Source: Austropuccinia psidii
Lineage: Eukaryota > Basidiomycota > Pucciniomycetes > Pucciniales > Sphaerophragmiaceae
NCBI GenBank assembly: GCA_023105745.1
Contig: JALGQZ010000011.1
Span: forward strand, 11,184,975-11,248,974
Direction: 5' to 3'
DNA: 64,000 nucleotides
Under the pieces are notes generated by a model, which saw only the letters and a program-made list of their open reading frames with translations, ran no database searches and was not told the origin of the DNA. The position numbers and the translations under genes are program-made. This document shows positions 34,843 through 47,255 of the stretch, piece after piece; position 1 is the first letter of the stretch, and every line of letters begins with the position of its first letter.

Positions 34843-36131
34843 TTATTTTTCTAAGTATTTTGAGACTAGCCCGGTGATGTCCTCCTTTGGATAAGCCTCC
34901 AGTGCCTGGGCAAGGAGGGAGTTTAGTTCCTCCCAGAATTCCCGGTGCATCCACAAAAGGAATCATGTGGAGCAAGCGGCGATGCTCCAACAAGATTCGG
35001 TTGATGGATTTGTGGACAATGGCTTGAGGAATCATTAAAGTTGGTTGTAAGTCAGTGAATTCCTGGCAAGCGTCATTGTGGGAATGAGAGGGGCTTTGCA
35101 CCGGGGGGGAGGAGGCGTTGGGGTTGGAGTGGAGGGGGGGGAACAGAAGGGGAAGGTGGGCGAGTTGGGTAAGAAGAAGGGGGGGATCCAACGGGCATAT
35201 CGTCAATGATTATTATGGAGCGGGGAGTGGCGGGACGAGCTGGAGATGGTCGAAGGAGGGGTGAGGAAAAGTTGAGTAGAGTTAAAAAAGTGAGATTTGG
35301 ACTTACCAAAAGTTTCCTCCGTGGATTGCATAGGAGCCACCTCAGGTTCTGGCTCACAAGTCGTATTGTCCTCAGGTGGTTGGGACGATGGACTCGGGCC
35401 AGGAATAGGTGGCTCTTCAGTTTGGGAGGGTTCTAAAAAAGGAGTAAGAGTCAGTTCACTCGACTCAAAAGTGAAAGTGAAAATGAAATGAAACTTTGGC
35501 TGCTTACCGCGGAATAATTCCTCAGACCATCGGGTGCCACTCGGGCCTGGAGTGGGTTGCTGTGGGGTTTGCTCGCAAGGCAAACTAGCAATGGGAGAGT
35601 CTTGTTGGGGGGGATTCGGGGGGTTTTGTTCTTTGAGTAATGGAAAAAAGTCAGTATTATTGCATGAAGAGAAATGAGATAAGGAGGAGAAAGAAAACTT
35701 ACTTTGGCGTTTGAATCCCATCGGTGACAAGACATGGTGACAATCAGCCCAAGCTCAAATGTCCTCTTGCCATCGGCCGGATAATCACTTCGCTCAGGTC
35801 AAGGAGTGAAGTGACCATTGGATGGTGGCCTAGGAGGGGGGGTGGACAAATCGATGCTTGAGGGGACAGGGCTAATTGTCCGGAATTGTTCCCGTCGGCC
35901 TGCTTGAGGTCCCCGTGTCCATTTGCGCTCGGATATCGTTTCATCATCATCGACCACAAAGGAGTCCTTGCGAGGGCGTCTAGGGCGAGAACTCCTCTGG
36001 CCTTGTGGTCGGAAGGTGTGGACAACGAACGAACATTTCTTGTTTTCTTGTCGGCAACCATCACAAGCGTCGGTCGTCGTTGAGGAACGGATGCAGGGGA
36101 TACCCCGCTTGGTGCATAAAGTGCACGACAT
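34843..36131 (-). pseudogene. Small Zn2Cys6-type protein, several exons
   Basis: ATG at 36131. The N-terminal 33 residues have cysteines at 3, 6, 13, 23, 26 and 33, spacing C-x2-C-x6-C-x9-C-x2-C-x6-C, which is the fungal Zn(II)2Cys6 pattern. A basic stretch (RSSRPRRPRK) and a Pro/Ser-rich tail follow. Candidate introns are visible at 35631-35702, 35433-35517 and 35240-35306. The conserved C-terminus (EELNSLLAQALEAYPKEDI) ends at TAA 34843. Breaks are a TGA at about 35799, one frame change between 35799 and 35703, and one near 34950. The Cys6 domain would suggest DNA binding, but the usual linker and activation regions are not evident, so it may be an element-borne or lineage-specific protein. 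Confidence 0.65.
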
Positions 36132-38268
36132 CTAAAACAAAACAATTGAGGTTAGTAACTGAATAGAAAGTAAACAATCAAGAAAGAAAATGAAGACTTC
36201 CAATGAATCATAAATTTAAAATGTGAACAAAATAATGACGCTCTACTCGGAAGGTTTTAAAAGTCTGAAAGAGAGTTGTGAAGAAAAAAAATCATTAATA
36301 TCAGAACATAATGTGGACAAAAGCTTTAAATGGAGGAGACGCACGAGGTGGATAGAAGTGGGGTTCTGAAAGTATCAGAAAGAAAAACAAACAGGCAAAA
36401 GGAAGGGGATAGGGTTTAGTGGAGTGCAAAAGACAAAAGTACAAAGGCAGGAAGACCAAGGGGAATACGCACAAGAAGGACAAATGCGGGTGAGGTTGAA
36501 TGAAGTGGAGCGGGTGAGAAAGAAAGTGAAGGGTGTGTCGTGTGAAGAGGGTCCTTTATACCATGGTGAAGCTGAGACAATCTCAGCAGTTGCAGCACCC
36601 GCAAAAGTCTCAGCTTCAAGGCATGTGGGATAAATTGAAGCTCAGTGTCAGCAAATCCTGAAACTGAGAAGGGAAGTGCCGCCGTGAGGCAGAAAAACAA
36701 TGGGGTTCTGGCTGAGTATTGCTATTAGTTGAATTGCCAAGCTCAGTCAAATCCCCTTGTTTCCTTAAATAGCCACCCAATCACCCAGGAGGGTGGTCGT
36801 GAGGCCCTCGTTGAATGTCCATGGTGGGTGCAATTCCCAAATGCCCCATTCAGAAAAGAACGTGGTGCATTTGGTCACAAGTGACCGCAGCGAGATTACC
36901 GGCCGTATGGCCTGGTAATAGTGTTTGAACAAAGGGGGGGCTGTAAGACAAGTGAATACAGCGTGAGCTGGCCTCGAGCCATTGCACAGGTTTGCTTTCG
37001 GGTCATAATTGAAATGCTCAGTGGTTGAATATTTTAATTGCACAGTACTTGAACTATTGATATAACAATATCAAATGCACCATGCTGAGCCATTGCTCAG
37101 TCGTTTTTGTATGCACACTATCTGAGCATTTGGCACAGCATCGGATGACATTTCAGCCAGGTGCAGCATTTCACATGCTTTGGTGAAGTGCTCCAAACTG
37201 AGCCTTCCAATGAACTATTGCAAAAATAGTTCATTCCATGGCTTTACTGAGCACTTTCACACGGTGCGTTTGACCATGACATGCTCAGCTTGCGTGTGCA
37301 AATTGGGTGAAACGCAATGCTGAGCATGTGGCACATGAGCTACGTATATGCAAACAATCGGAAGGTGCATGCAGGCTCAAGTAGTATTACACCTTCCTGA
37401 TCTGTACAGCCAACACTGTAGTATGCAGTACACCTTTGTAAATGTATGCTGTGGGGCAGAGAAAAAGCTGTTCAACAATGTAACATGCAATCACGTCAAG
37501 CCATCGAGTCATATCTCTCACCTGCATTCCTTTGATGCACCTTGTTGTACAGCTCTGCCTAACTACGGAACAGATGCGCATGTAATCCAAGCTAATGTAA
37601 GTGGGTCATAATGGGATGACTTAATATTTGGGTCATACACAAACAGTTTATTCACTCCGGTGCCATTGTTGGGGCAAACAATGACTGGCCCCGCTTGTTC
37701 ATTGCACATGCTCATTATTGGGCAGCCACACGCTTTCATACGCACCCCCTGACGGGTCATACACAGGCAACTTTAACACGCCTGGAAGACATTTTACTGC
37801 CAGTGTTCCGACCAGCTATTTTCTTGGTTGGGTGGTCAGCTTGACTGCAGACGCTCACCTGCTCGCGCGTTGAAACCTGAGGCCAATCAGTGTGGATTTG
37901 CTTCAGCCTCATCCACATTAGAATAATCCCAGCCTATCATTGCTGAGGCTGGTTATGTTTGCATGGGTATCTCCCACCGCGGGTCATTTTCTTCACGTTC
38001 TCACACGCCCCGCGCAAGTTGTGGCACCTGGCTTGCAGCCAAAAATTCCCTTGGGTGGGTGGCCTCTTTCGCCGGAGTTTCGTACACGCGTGAGGCAAAG
38101 ACCCAGATGCCAATCTCAGTGGATTAGTACCCGCCTCAAACGCAATGGGGGTGAATGTATATGTGGATCACGGCTCACAGCTGGCGCCCCCTTTGATCAT
38201 GCCACACATTCCCCCTGGAAGCCCAGTAGGCATCAGTCAGCAAAAAACTTCAGACAAAACCAAAGTCA

Positions 38269-38292
38269 TGTTTGGTGGCATGCCACCAAACA
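38269..38292. other. 24-nt TGT..ACA palindrome (3 of 5), perfect
   Basis: Arms TGTTTGGTGGCA and TGCCACCAAACA are exact complements with no loop. Confidence 0.75.
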
Positions 38293-38404
38293 TATCTCAC
38301 CCGCCCACACACAAACATCCCCACAGTGATATTGCCCTTTGAAATGGCCAACATTGCCCAGTAGGTCCCTGTGCGACAATTAACCTGGGGAAGATATGCA
38401 CCCA

Positions 38405-38428
38405 TGTTTGCTGTCACACCAGCAAACA
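38405..38428. other. 24-nt TGT..ACA palindrome (4 of 5)
   Basis: Outer 9 bp of the arms pair (TGTTTGCTG / CAGCAAACA); the centre has diverged. It lies 112 bp after the perfect copy. Confidence 0.65.
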
Positions 38429-38795
38429 TGACTGCATGCCTCTAATATGCCCCTCCACAATAAGTTGCTACAACCCACCCAATTTTGGATATGCTAATGT
38501 CAACCTTGTTCCACCAAAGGTTTTGTAACTTGCTGCAGATCCAGCAGTCATATCGGTGCACCCACATTTTGGCCACCTTGCCTTGATATATGCCCCAAAT
38601 CGGATATGAAAATTATGAGCCCAAGAGGCCACCCCCATCAAGACCATGCACGTAACCACAGGCCATCCCCCCTTGACCCCATTTCTGCCTCTCATATAAG
38701 TTCCCCACCTGTGCTTATTCGTCTTCATTCTGTTTAGCTAACCCCTCCCAATCATATAATTTCCAACTGTCCCCAAATAATTTAAAATAGCCATC

Positions 38796-41180
38796 ATGTC
38801 AACCCCTTCACAACCACTTTGCATTGGGATGATTAATATCTGTATTCAAATAAATAGTGATATAGCCTTAAATCCTGAGAATTCCCACTTAGCTTCTTGG
38901 ATTATCATATGGAACAATCAACACAACATATTTGTTTATCTCCCCAATCACCAGCGTGCTATTGGCTCTGTACCTGGAACCCTTTCCAAAACGTTGATAC
39001 CATTCCTTGGGGCACCAAAAACGTTCATGCACTGTGGTCCTGGTGGGGCATGGATTGAAAATTGCCAATCCAATCCTACTCAAATATTATTTGTTGAGGG
39101 AGTATTTATGACTGATGCAAATGATCCCTCCTCATCTCAGAAACCCAATCTAGCATTGATTTTCTTCACATGGTATCCAAACATTTTATTCATAATGGAA
39201 ATCTTTCAAACACAAGATTTCAAGCTTAAAATGCCCAAAGAATATGACTGTAATACTCATAGTCAATGTCAACTCTTTACTCCGAAATTTCCCGCTTCAA
39301 ACTCGATGCCAGCTTCATATCCTGCTGTTTGATCCCTGATTTCCAAGCAAAAACTGATACAATTACCCAGTGGATCAGACCTCCCCATGCCATTATTCAA
39401 ACCCCCCTCCTCCCTCATCAAAAGACCGGACTAGCTTTTCTCTGGGATCGAGAAATCCCCAATGGCCAATCAGCCCATAACCTTTGGGCCACCTCACCCC
39501 CAGGATCCACTTTTAATTCCAGGCACATCATTACAAACAAGGTCGTTAGCTCATTTGAATCCCTTTCGGCAAATACCCCTCTTGGAGGACTGCTCGCAGA
39601 TGATATGGGATTAGGTAAAACCATTCAGGCCATTGCTCTAATTGGTACCTTCAAGGAGCGGATGATTGCAAACCCCCATCGCTCCACGCCCACCATGACC
39701 ATCTGCCCCCCTCGCTTAATTACCAACTGGCAATCAGAAATATCCAAGCATGCTCAGGCTGGAGAGCTGCATGCCAAAATCTACCATGGTCCCACTCGTC
39801 ACTCATTAACCCAAGCTGAAATCTTAAAATATGATATCATCATCACTTCTTACAATACTATCACCCAAGAATTTAAGCAAACCAATACCTCTACATCATT
39901 CATTTTTCAAATCAATTGGGATCGTATAATTTTGGATGAAGCACAGTGAGTGGCTGAGCTTAAATGATTCAAATTACCTTTTATATCCAATAACCCTTGC
40001 CCCATCTTATATCTATATTCGCTCTCAATACACTGCCACTCACCGTGCCATTAATAGCCTCCTTTCATCCCGTCAAATATGTTTAACAGGCACACCTATT
40101 CACAACACCATTTATGACCTTTTGGGAATAATATCATTCATCACTCAACCCCAGAGCGCTGATCAAGATAACTGGTCACCATTCATCCTGATTAGTCTTT
40201 CCAAAGGTTGAAATGATATCTTGCATTTGGCATTGCAGCATTTAAGTTTGCGCCGCACCAAAACCACACATCTCGAATCCCTCCCCACTATTAGCCATCA
40301 TTATGAGCTGCTCCCACTCAACCCAACCATGCAGCAAGAATATTCCACATTATATGAAGAATTCCTATCATCCAAAAGCAAAGGACCAGGAGAATTTTTC
40401 AGAAATATTAATAAGCTGCGAATATGTTGTAACCATCACATCATGCTTAACACAATTGGGGAGGCGGATTTTGAAGACCCCAAGGGCAGGAGCACTCAGG
40501 ATAACTCCCCAACAATCACACAAACTATTGTGGATGTGGAAACATGCATGATGAGTAGTAAAATTGCACACCTCCTACAAAGCTTAATGAAGAACAAACA
40601 AACAAGGTGTGGTCCAACCAAATCGGTGGTTTATACCCAATGGACCCAATTTCTAGATTTGTGTGTTAATTCTAATATGCATCCATTACCAATTGAATCC
40701 ATCTGACTTTTTTATATTGTAGAATTGGTATTGCACTTGCCCATCACTCTATCCTTTCAGCACGAATTGATGGAACAATTACAGCACGACCACAGGAGAA
40801 GGCACTGGAGAATTTCTTCAATAATCCTGAATGTGAAGTACTGATTGCATCCATTGCCACAGCTGGAACTGGCCTCAATATAACTTGTGCTAATACGGTC
40901 TATTTAATGGTGAGGGGACCCCCAAAATTCTGCCCTGATTTGCGGCCCTTGACATCCACATTTCCAGGAGCCCAATTGGAACCCAGCCATTGAGGCTCAG
41001 GCTGTTGATCGACTCCATTGTATTGGCCCACAACAACCTGTAAAGGTCATCCACTATATCACTCCTCATTCAGTTGGGGTCAACATGCAGAAGGTACCTT
41101 TCAAGCTCATCTTTGACCCTAATTGTATTGCTATTCTAAAATCCTTCCTTATGGAAATGCCATTTTCCAAACGCCAATAG
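38796..41180 (+). pseudogene. SNF2-family ATPase (RAD5/RAD16-like) with introns
   Basis: ATG 38796 opens an N-terminal region (to 39332). The frame then changes at about 39270-39330 into the ATPase: LLPHQKTGLAFL, Walker A in GGLLADDMGLGKT (about 39585), a TICPPRLI segment and IITSYNT, and the DEAH box split by an intron (GTGAGT at 39946). That intron's acceptor has lost its AG (reads CTA at 40015). Exon 2 (40016-40660, TGA at 40209) carries LTGTPIHN and LSLRRTK. Further introns are 40661-40722 (GTGTGT..TGTAG) and 40910-40967 (GTGAGG..TTCCAG). The helicase C-terminal motifs IASIATAGTGLN and QAVDRLHCIGP are present, and the gene ends at TAG 41178. The last arginine finger region is atypical (HCIGP for HRxGQ). 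It is probably a decayed paralogue. Confidence 0.8.
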
Positions 41181-41661
41181 GTCCAAGAAAAGAAAAAATC
41201 ATTAACTGCGTGAGCCTTACTGATATTATATAATTTTCATTTGACCAAGTTGATCACACCTGCGCACCCTGGCACAGGTCCACAATTATGAACACCATGA
41301 GGTGGATCGAACTCCTTCAATATTTCCTGAATGAAAATGAGCAATAGAGTATTATTTCTAAGGGAGATGGTGATACAGTCCAAGTCATATTGTCTATATT
41401 CTGACATATTTAGCAAGTTGTTGCATCTTTAAGAAATAATAATCAGATTGTATTACACCTGCACAAATAATTCACAAAATGTTAATTTGTAATGGTGTTA
41501 TACATTGATATTACTAAGTTATTTCAGAGCATCACCATTTGGCCTAATAACTGGCATGTCAAGTATTTTGAGGGCGCTAGTCTGCATCTTACTACAGCCT
41601 TTGAGCCCATCTTAATCAAATAGCTGAAATGATAAGCCTTCTGGAATATCACCATCATCTG
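41181..41661. other. Intergenic, between convergent genes
   Basis: Lies between the 3' ends of the SNF2-like gene and the minus-strand gene. I see no supported feature. Confidence 0.5.
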
Positions 41662-43097
41662 TCAATCATAATTCTGGCAATCTATCAATAGTTTTTTTAC
41701 CCTTTTTTTAATGCAATTACAAAACTCTATGTCTCGATCCATTCTTAATACCAATTCATTAAATAACTGGGAGCGCCAGCGTAATCCCACTTTGTGGTAA
41801 ACTTGATGGCCATTTTCCAGTACCTACTCAGTATCTGAACATACTAGAGGGTCAGTGAATTGTGATGCTAGAATGGGAAATTTAGCTGTATCACACCATT
41901 CAAGACGGCACTCACAGGTCTGCACATAATCAAGTAGATCATCATCAGTCTTTGCTCACAATGAAGAAGAGATACATTAACTAACCCTTTGACAAATCTT
42001 TGCGAGCTTTTGAGTCTCCTTCTTTTTAACCAAATACTCCGCATCCTTTTGAATAGACTTCCATTCTCTTTTCAAATAAGTGAAATATTGCTCCATTAAA
42101 GCCACCACGACCCCATAGTTATTATGATCCTTGTTCCAACAGTAATGATGATACTCAGTGCTGACCAGTGCGAGATGGAATGTACGGTAAAACACCATAG
42201 ACATCAGCTCATTGAACGGATGTTGCCATGAGCTCTCCCAGTCCCAAGTGAATCGCTTTAGTCCTAGCTTGTGGAGCTCATTTTCGCAGTAGCTTTGGAA
42301 ACCCTGAGACTGAACCTGTGTTGATGGCTCATTGAAAACATCCTTGGGGACATATCCGAGATGACCAGCCACTTGAATTGCAATTTTATGCTCTTCTGTG
42401 CTTGGTGGTGCTGGTAGTGAGGAAAAATCCTTATCCCTAACTTTGTGTAGGAACAGGCAATGGGCATGTACTGCTGATCTCATTCCATGGAAATTCTCTG
42501 GAAGTTCTGCTTTCAGCCATTTTTGTTGCTCCTTCTGGCTTGCACGTTTGGCCACATTGTGAGCTTTACGAGCCTGGTTCCTTTGCTGTCTGACCTCGGA
42601 TTGTTCAAGCATACTCTGGGCCAGGGGCATTTGAGGATGGGTGAACTCACTATTTGACTGAGTGCCATGCTCATGCGCTGTGAAATCATCCCTCCTTGGT
42701 TCATCATTTGTTTCCATTTGAGTCGGCGACATGTGCTCATCCTCATCATCCACCATTTTTTCTTTTGATGAACTGGCATGAGCTGTTCTTGGTTTGCAGG
42801 CATATGGATGATGACGTCCAGTGACTTTCTCTTTATGGACCAGAGGTGAAGATGCATAAAGTTCATCACCTGCAATGCACATCATCAGTTAACACATCAA
42901 AAAATTAATGAAGACTGGTCATACTCACAATCTTCAATTGGCTCCTGAGATCGGACTGACTTGCCTTTAGGTGCCATATCTAACCCATGAAACAAAAATA
43001 TCAAATTTTGAAAAAGTTTATACTCCAAAATTCAAATGACTTACTTTGATGGAGCGTCAATCCTGGATTTCCCTGCCACAAACCACTCCAAGTTACA

Positions 43098-43102
43098 TTC
43101 TC
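43098..43102 (+). other. Target-site duplication TTCTC (left)
   Basis: TTCTC directly precedes the left LTR end and is repeated at 48612-48616 directly after the right LTR end. Confidence 0.9.
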
Positions 43103-44521
43103 GGTCAGCCTGTGACTCAAAACCAGAGCACAAGCATGACAGCCAAAATACCATAAACCAATGGTATAGCCAAGATACCACCAAAACATGGAGCTGAGCC
43201 AAATCAGCTCAAAAGGTATTAAAAGAAAGAGGAAACTCACCTCTCTCTGAAAATATGTCCCATCACCATAGGACAAGAAATAACAAAGTTATTCCTGCTC
43301 AAAGTTATTGCTGAGCATAAACCTTAATTTTCACCTCTCATCTAAAATCTAGAAGGAGAGGCTTAACCCCATCAAATGGGTACTCAAAATGAAGCTCTAA
43401 GCCAGGGCTATCCAATGGTACCAGCCAAACTGAGCTAGCACCAGTATTACTTGAGTTATGGTCAAATTCAGGCCAAATAAGGGTGAATAAAATGTTCAAC
43501 TGTCATCTAACTTCTACAGTTTTAGTGTGAGATACTTAAAGTGGGTTCTTTAGGAAAGAGCACAATCAGGGCTATCTGATGGTTTCATTCACTTCCTGAT
43601 ATCCCACCTAGAACAGAAGTTATGAGGCAAACAAGCTCAATACAGCTTTTTGCCCAAATCACGCCTATGTACAAAAACCCTTGTACATGGGATAACTTTG
43701 TCATAGTTAATGATAACCATACGAAATTGGGTATCATTGTGTAGAGCTCATACAGGGCTATCTAATGAACCAACTCTGAGCATGTTATCTCAAAAACTGA
43801 CAGAGGTATGGTTATTTGAAAGTTATAATCCCACAATATGACCAATACAGCTGTATTATGACAGGATACAGTTGTGCTCTGATTATGAGGTGTCAAACAG
43901 ATTCTGAAGCTTATTTATACTTCAACACCTCATAATTAAGTCAAATACAGAGGTCCATACAGGTTCTGTACAGTTTCTGACTTGTCATGTTCACCAGAAT
44001 ACACCTGTAAACTCCATTGGTGAAAAGTTTCACCCTGTATAGGGTAAAAGTGACTACTTGTGGTTCTAAAACCACATTTCAACCCAATATTAGCCTGTAT
44101 TGAGTGTATAGAACCACAAACCAGCCCAGAGTAGTGAAAATTTTCACTCTGTGGTCGTGTGCAGAGGTAAACCACCTCCCACTACCGCAGAACAAGATAA
44201 AAGGGGGCTTTGCCTCACCAGGAAGCAAATTAAGCATCCTGTTCATGATATTCTTACGTGGTATAAATTCTTAAGAAGGAAGTTATACTCTTAGAATTTA
44301 ACAGGTATACTTTAAGTTTAGGTATTGTAGGGTTTGCAATTGTAAACCAACAGGCAGACACTGCACCCTGGGCTATCAGCAGTACTCACCATCACTAAAT
44401 TATTTTAGTATAGCCCTTTTCACTCATATTCTCACTCTAATATCATCATTATTTTTGTGTCACACTCAGAGTTATAGCTTTTATTATCATTCTGAATTTA
44501 TATCATAGAGTCACCCTGACA
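43103..44521 (+). repeat. 5' LTR of family B element
   Basis: 1419 bp ending ..CACCCTGACA. The start reads GGTCAG where the family terminus TGTCAG is expected, a one-base change. A TATA-like GATAAAAG lies near 44199. It contains about 65 bp (around 43845-43910) missing from the 3' LTR. Confidence 0.9.
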
Positions 44522-44524
44522 TTT

Positions 44525-44540
44525 TGGGGGCCTGGCCAGG
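44525..44540 (+). other. Primer-binding site, family B
   Basis: TGGGGGCCTGGCCAGG three bases after the LTR end. The copy at 59548 reads TGGGTGCCTGGCC. Confidence 0.6.
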
Positions 44541-45183
44541 TTTTTTACCTATTTTAGACGAAATTCTAGCTTGTTTTCACTATTTTTAGCTAATTTTCAT
44601 GCCTTTTAAAGCTATTATATTTGTTTTCTTGCTTATTTTCTCTTTTTAAACCATAAGAAGCCCTGAAGGGCATTCATTTGATGGTTTTTCTCTATTCTGA
44701 TTTTACTTTTACTCAAAAAAAAATATAATAAAAACATAAAGAAAAAACTGTATACATATCCTTTTTGAAAAAATAATATTTTTTCATTTTTTGAAGAGTT
44801 AAAAATATATAATTTATATTTATAAAATTTTCTCTTTTTATAATAAAATAAAAACCATATTTTATTATTTTCTTTTTTTCATAATATATACAAAGTATAT
44901 ATTATTTGAATTTTTCTTGAAGAAAAACTCTGATAATTCGTTTTTTCACCCAAATTGGCGTGAAAAATTGATTATTATCATTACTATTGAGAATTTCAAT
45001 AATAATACTTCATAATAAAAATACAAACCATATTTTATTATTAATCTTTTTAATATATACAGAGTATATATTGGGAAGAGTTGATTGATATTGATATTTT
45101 CAATAATAACTTGTCCAAAGTGACTTATAAATTCCCAACAAAAGGATTCAATAAACTAGCTGAAAATATCACTTTAGAAATGA

Positions 45184-45732
45184 TACCACCTCATTCCAAA
45201 GACTTGGGATTTCAAAGGGATTATTCCTTACAAAGATAAACAGCCATCAGTTGGAATAGAGGCCTGGAAAAGAGAGAAATTGAAGTTGTTCAAAGTCATA
45301 ATACATGGCAAAATGAACCTTTCTACACCTTCAAAGATGGGTTTCAACAGCAAACCTCCAGGAATGGCTTGCATAGAACAGTTTGTTCTAACCCATCAAA
45401 TCTTCCAAAAACTTCTCCAATGGGGAATGGCAGACAGGGAATTCAAACCAGATTCCCACTACAAAGAACTTGTAGAAAGTATTCAGAAGATTTCCCTCAA
45501 AGAGATATTCTTCAAAGAACTTATCAAAGACAAGAAAGGGAACAAGAGATAACACACTCTGACCCTTTCAGGCTCATGAGGACTGGTAACCCAACCAGAC
45601 TCCCTAGTGGCTTCACACCACTCAGGCACCAGCAGATCAGTGACCAAGAGTCACTATACTGTCCATTCCAAGATGATCCAGAAATTGTTGGACCTGTTGC
45701 AAGAAGTACAAAGAAACAACAAACAGTTGTAA
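45184..45732 (+). pseudogene. ORF1 of the gag-only family B element
   Basis: An open stretch with stops at 45550 (TAA) and 45577 (TGA), ending at TAA 45730. It has no ATG at the start of the stretch. It aligns by eye to ORF1 of the 58-kb copy: LLQWGMADREFKPD against LFQWSMDNKRFNLA, ISLKEIFFKEL against SCLKEIDFKDL, then VASHHSGTSRSV against VASHHSETSRSV, and a C-terminal helix with MIQKLLDL in both. The Gag frame overlapping it is -1, as in every other copy. Confidence 0.6.
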
Positions 45733-47123
45733 ATACTTCTAATGCACCTAGCAGCCCTATGATAAGGAATGATATCTCCACTCAGATGAAACATAATGTT
45801 GTGATACCTGAGAGTACCATAAGTAGTAATACTCTATGGTTACAATTTTCCCAATTCGTAGAACAAACTCAAAAAAAGTTTTAAAGACTCCATGAAAGTA
45901 TTTAAAGTTTACAAGAGGTTTGTACCTTACAAACCAAAACTATTCATACTCTTCAAGAGGACTATATTGAATTGTATAAAGCCTCAGAATATTCCAAAAG
46001 AAGACTAAATCAAGTCTTGGATGAGCAAAATCACTGCAAAAGGGAAAGGGAATACCTGGATCAAGATATTGACAAATTGTTCAATTTCTGCCAAAAAATG
46101 AAACCCCAAACACAAGGGCATGTTTCTGGAAGCACCCCATACCACCAGGAAGACATCAAACCAGATTCTTTATTGGTGAATAAGGCAAGGTCTCCATCAA
46201 AATACCAGCATGGAGATAATATGTCTTATAATGAAAAGGAAGCCTTGAAACAGCTTCCTGAGGCCTCAAGATGGCCCAAATTCTCTGGAACTGGAGAGTA
46301 TGATCATATGGAGCTCATAGATTATATTGATGGACTCTTCACTGATGTGCCAAGTATACCAGATTACTGGATTACTGCCATATTAAATACAGCTCTTAAA
46401 GGACATGCTATTATTTGGTACACACAAATGAAAGAAATCCATGGCAGAAGAAACTGGCCATGGGGGAGGAGCCAAATAATTCAAAAGTACAGAAATGATA
46501 CATGGATATGGCAGAAAACCCTTTCATTTGGAAATGATAGAGACACAGTGGACAAAGATCCATATGATTGGTGTCTGAGACAGTCAAAAAGGTTAATAGA
46601 CATTGACCCTCACATAACAACAGAAATGAGAAATCACAAACTGTTGACCAAACTACCAGGAGACTTAGAACATGCAGTAAAATGCAGATGCTCCAAAGAA
46701 TCCACCTTGGATCAAATATCCCATACTTTGCAAGAAGTAAGGATTAGAACATCTATTGGTAGATACAATAGCCATAGTACTGGTGATAACAGGGAGAATC
46801 CAACCCTGGAAGCCAAAGAAACTCATGATTCAGATTCTGAAATCACAACAGGATTTCACAATTGTGAATCACCCAATCACTATGCAGAAAATTCTCCCAA
46901 AGACAGGGAAGAGATATTTGCAAGAGAGGAAGAAACAACAAAAGATCAAGAAGGTCATTAATCTGACTCTGATAGTGTGGGGAATGGCTGTGGAAATAAT
47001 TCATACAGTGAACCTAACCTCCATGAGGAATATTTGGTGGAATTGAAGAACCATGCAATAGAGGAAATTGGTTCAGTCCATTCCCAAAGGAGGAAACCAA
47101 TGACCAAACACTGGATGGTTTGA
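45420..47123 (+). pseudogene. gag: Gag of the gag-only family B element
   Basis: Gag frame with TAA at 45882 and at 46959 and final TGA 47121. The N-terminal region is polar, followed by a helical segment, and the capsid region starts near 46270 (WPKFSGTGEYDHMELIDYI). The zinc knuckle at about 46857-46900 has lost its first and last cysteines. After the acidic tail the frame ends. A different frame then encodes a short basic C-terminus (KRVKSHQK) to TGA 47231, probably the remnant left by the pol deletion. Confidence 0.85.
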
Positions 47124-47243
47124 AACATAAGCCACCAGACAGGGAGGGTATGACAACAAGAAAATTGTTGGCTCAAGGTCACATGAACCATGCTAATACC
47201 TCCAAGAAGAGAGTAAAGTCTCATCAAAAATGAGCTTTTTTTT

Positions 47244-47255
47244 AGAGGGAGGGTA
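47244..47255 (+). other. Polypurine tract, family B
   Basis: AGAGGGAGGG followed by TA directly before the 3' LTR. Confidence 0.75.

Larger units (their letters stand above)
36132..38795. other. Non-coding stretch with palindromes
   Basis: No gene supported. 36990-37330 is rich in GCTCAGC/GCTGAGC words in both orientations. Two 24-nt palindromes lie at 38269 and 38405. Short open frames overlap and carry no motif. Confidence 0.45.

Noticed and set aside
38269..38292. Palindromes as Helitron 3' hairpins
   Set aside because: Helitron ends should have CTRR just after a short hairpin and an A/T target; not seen consistently at the five sites.
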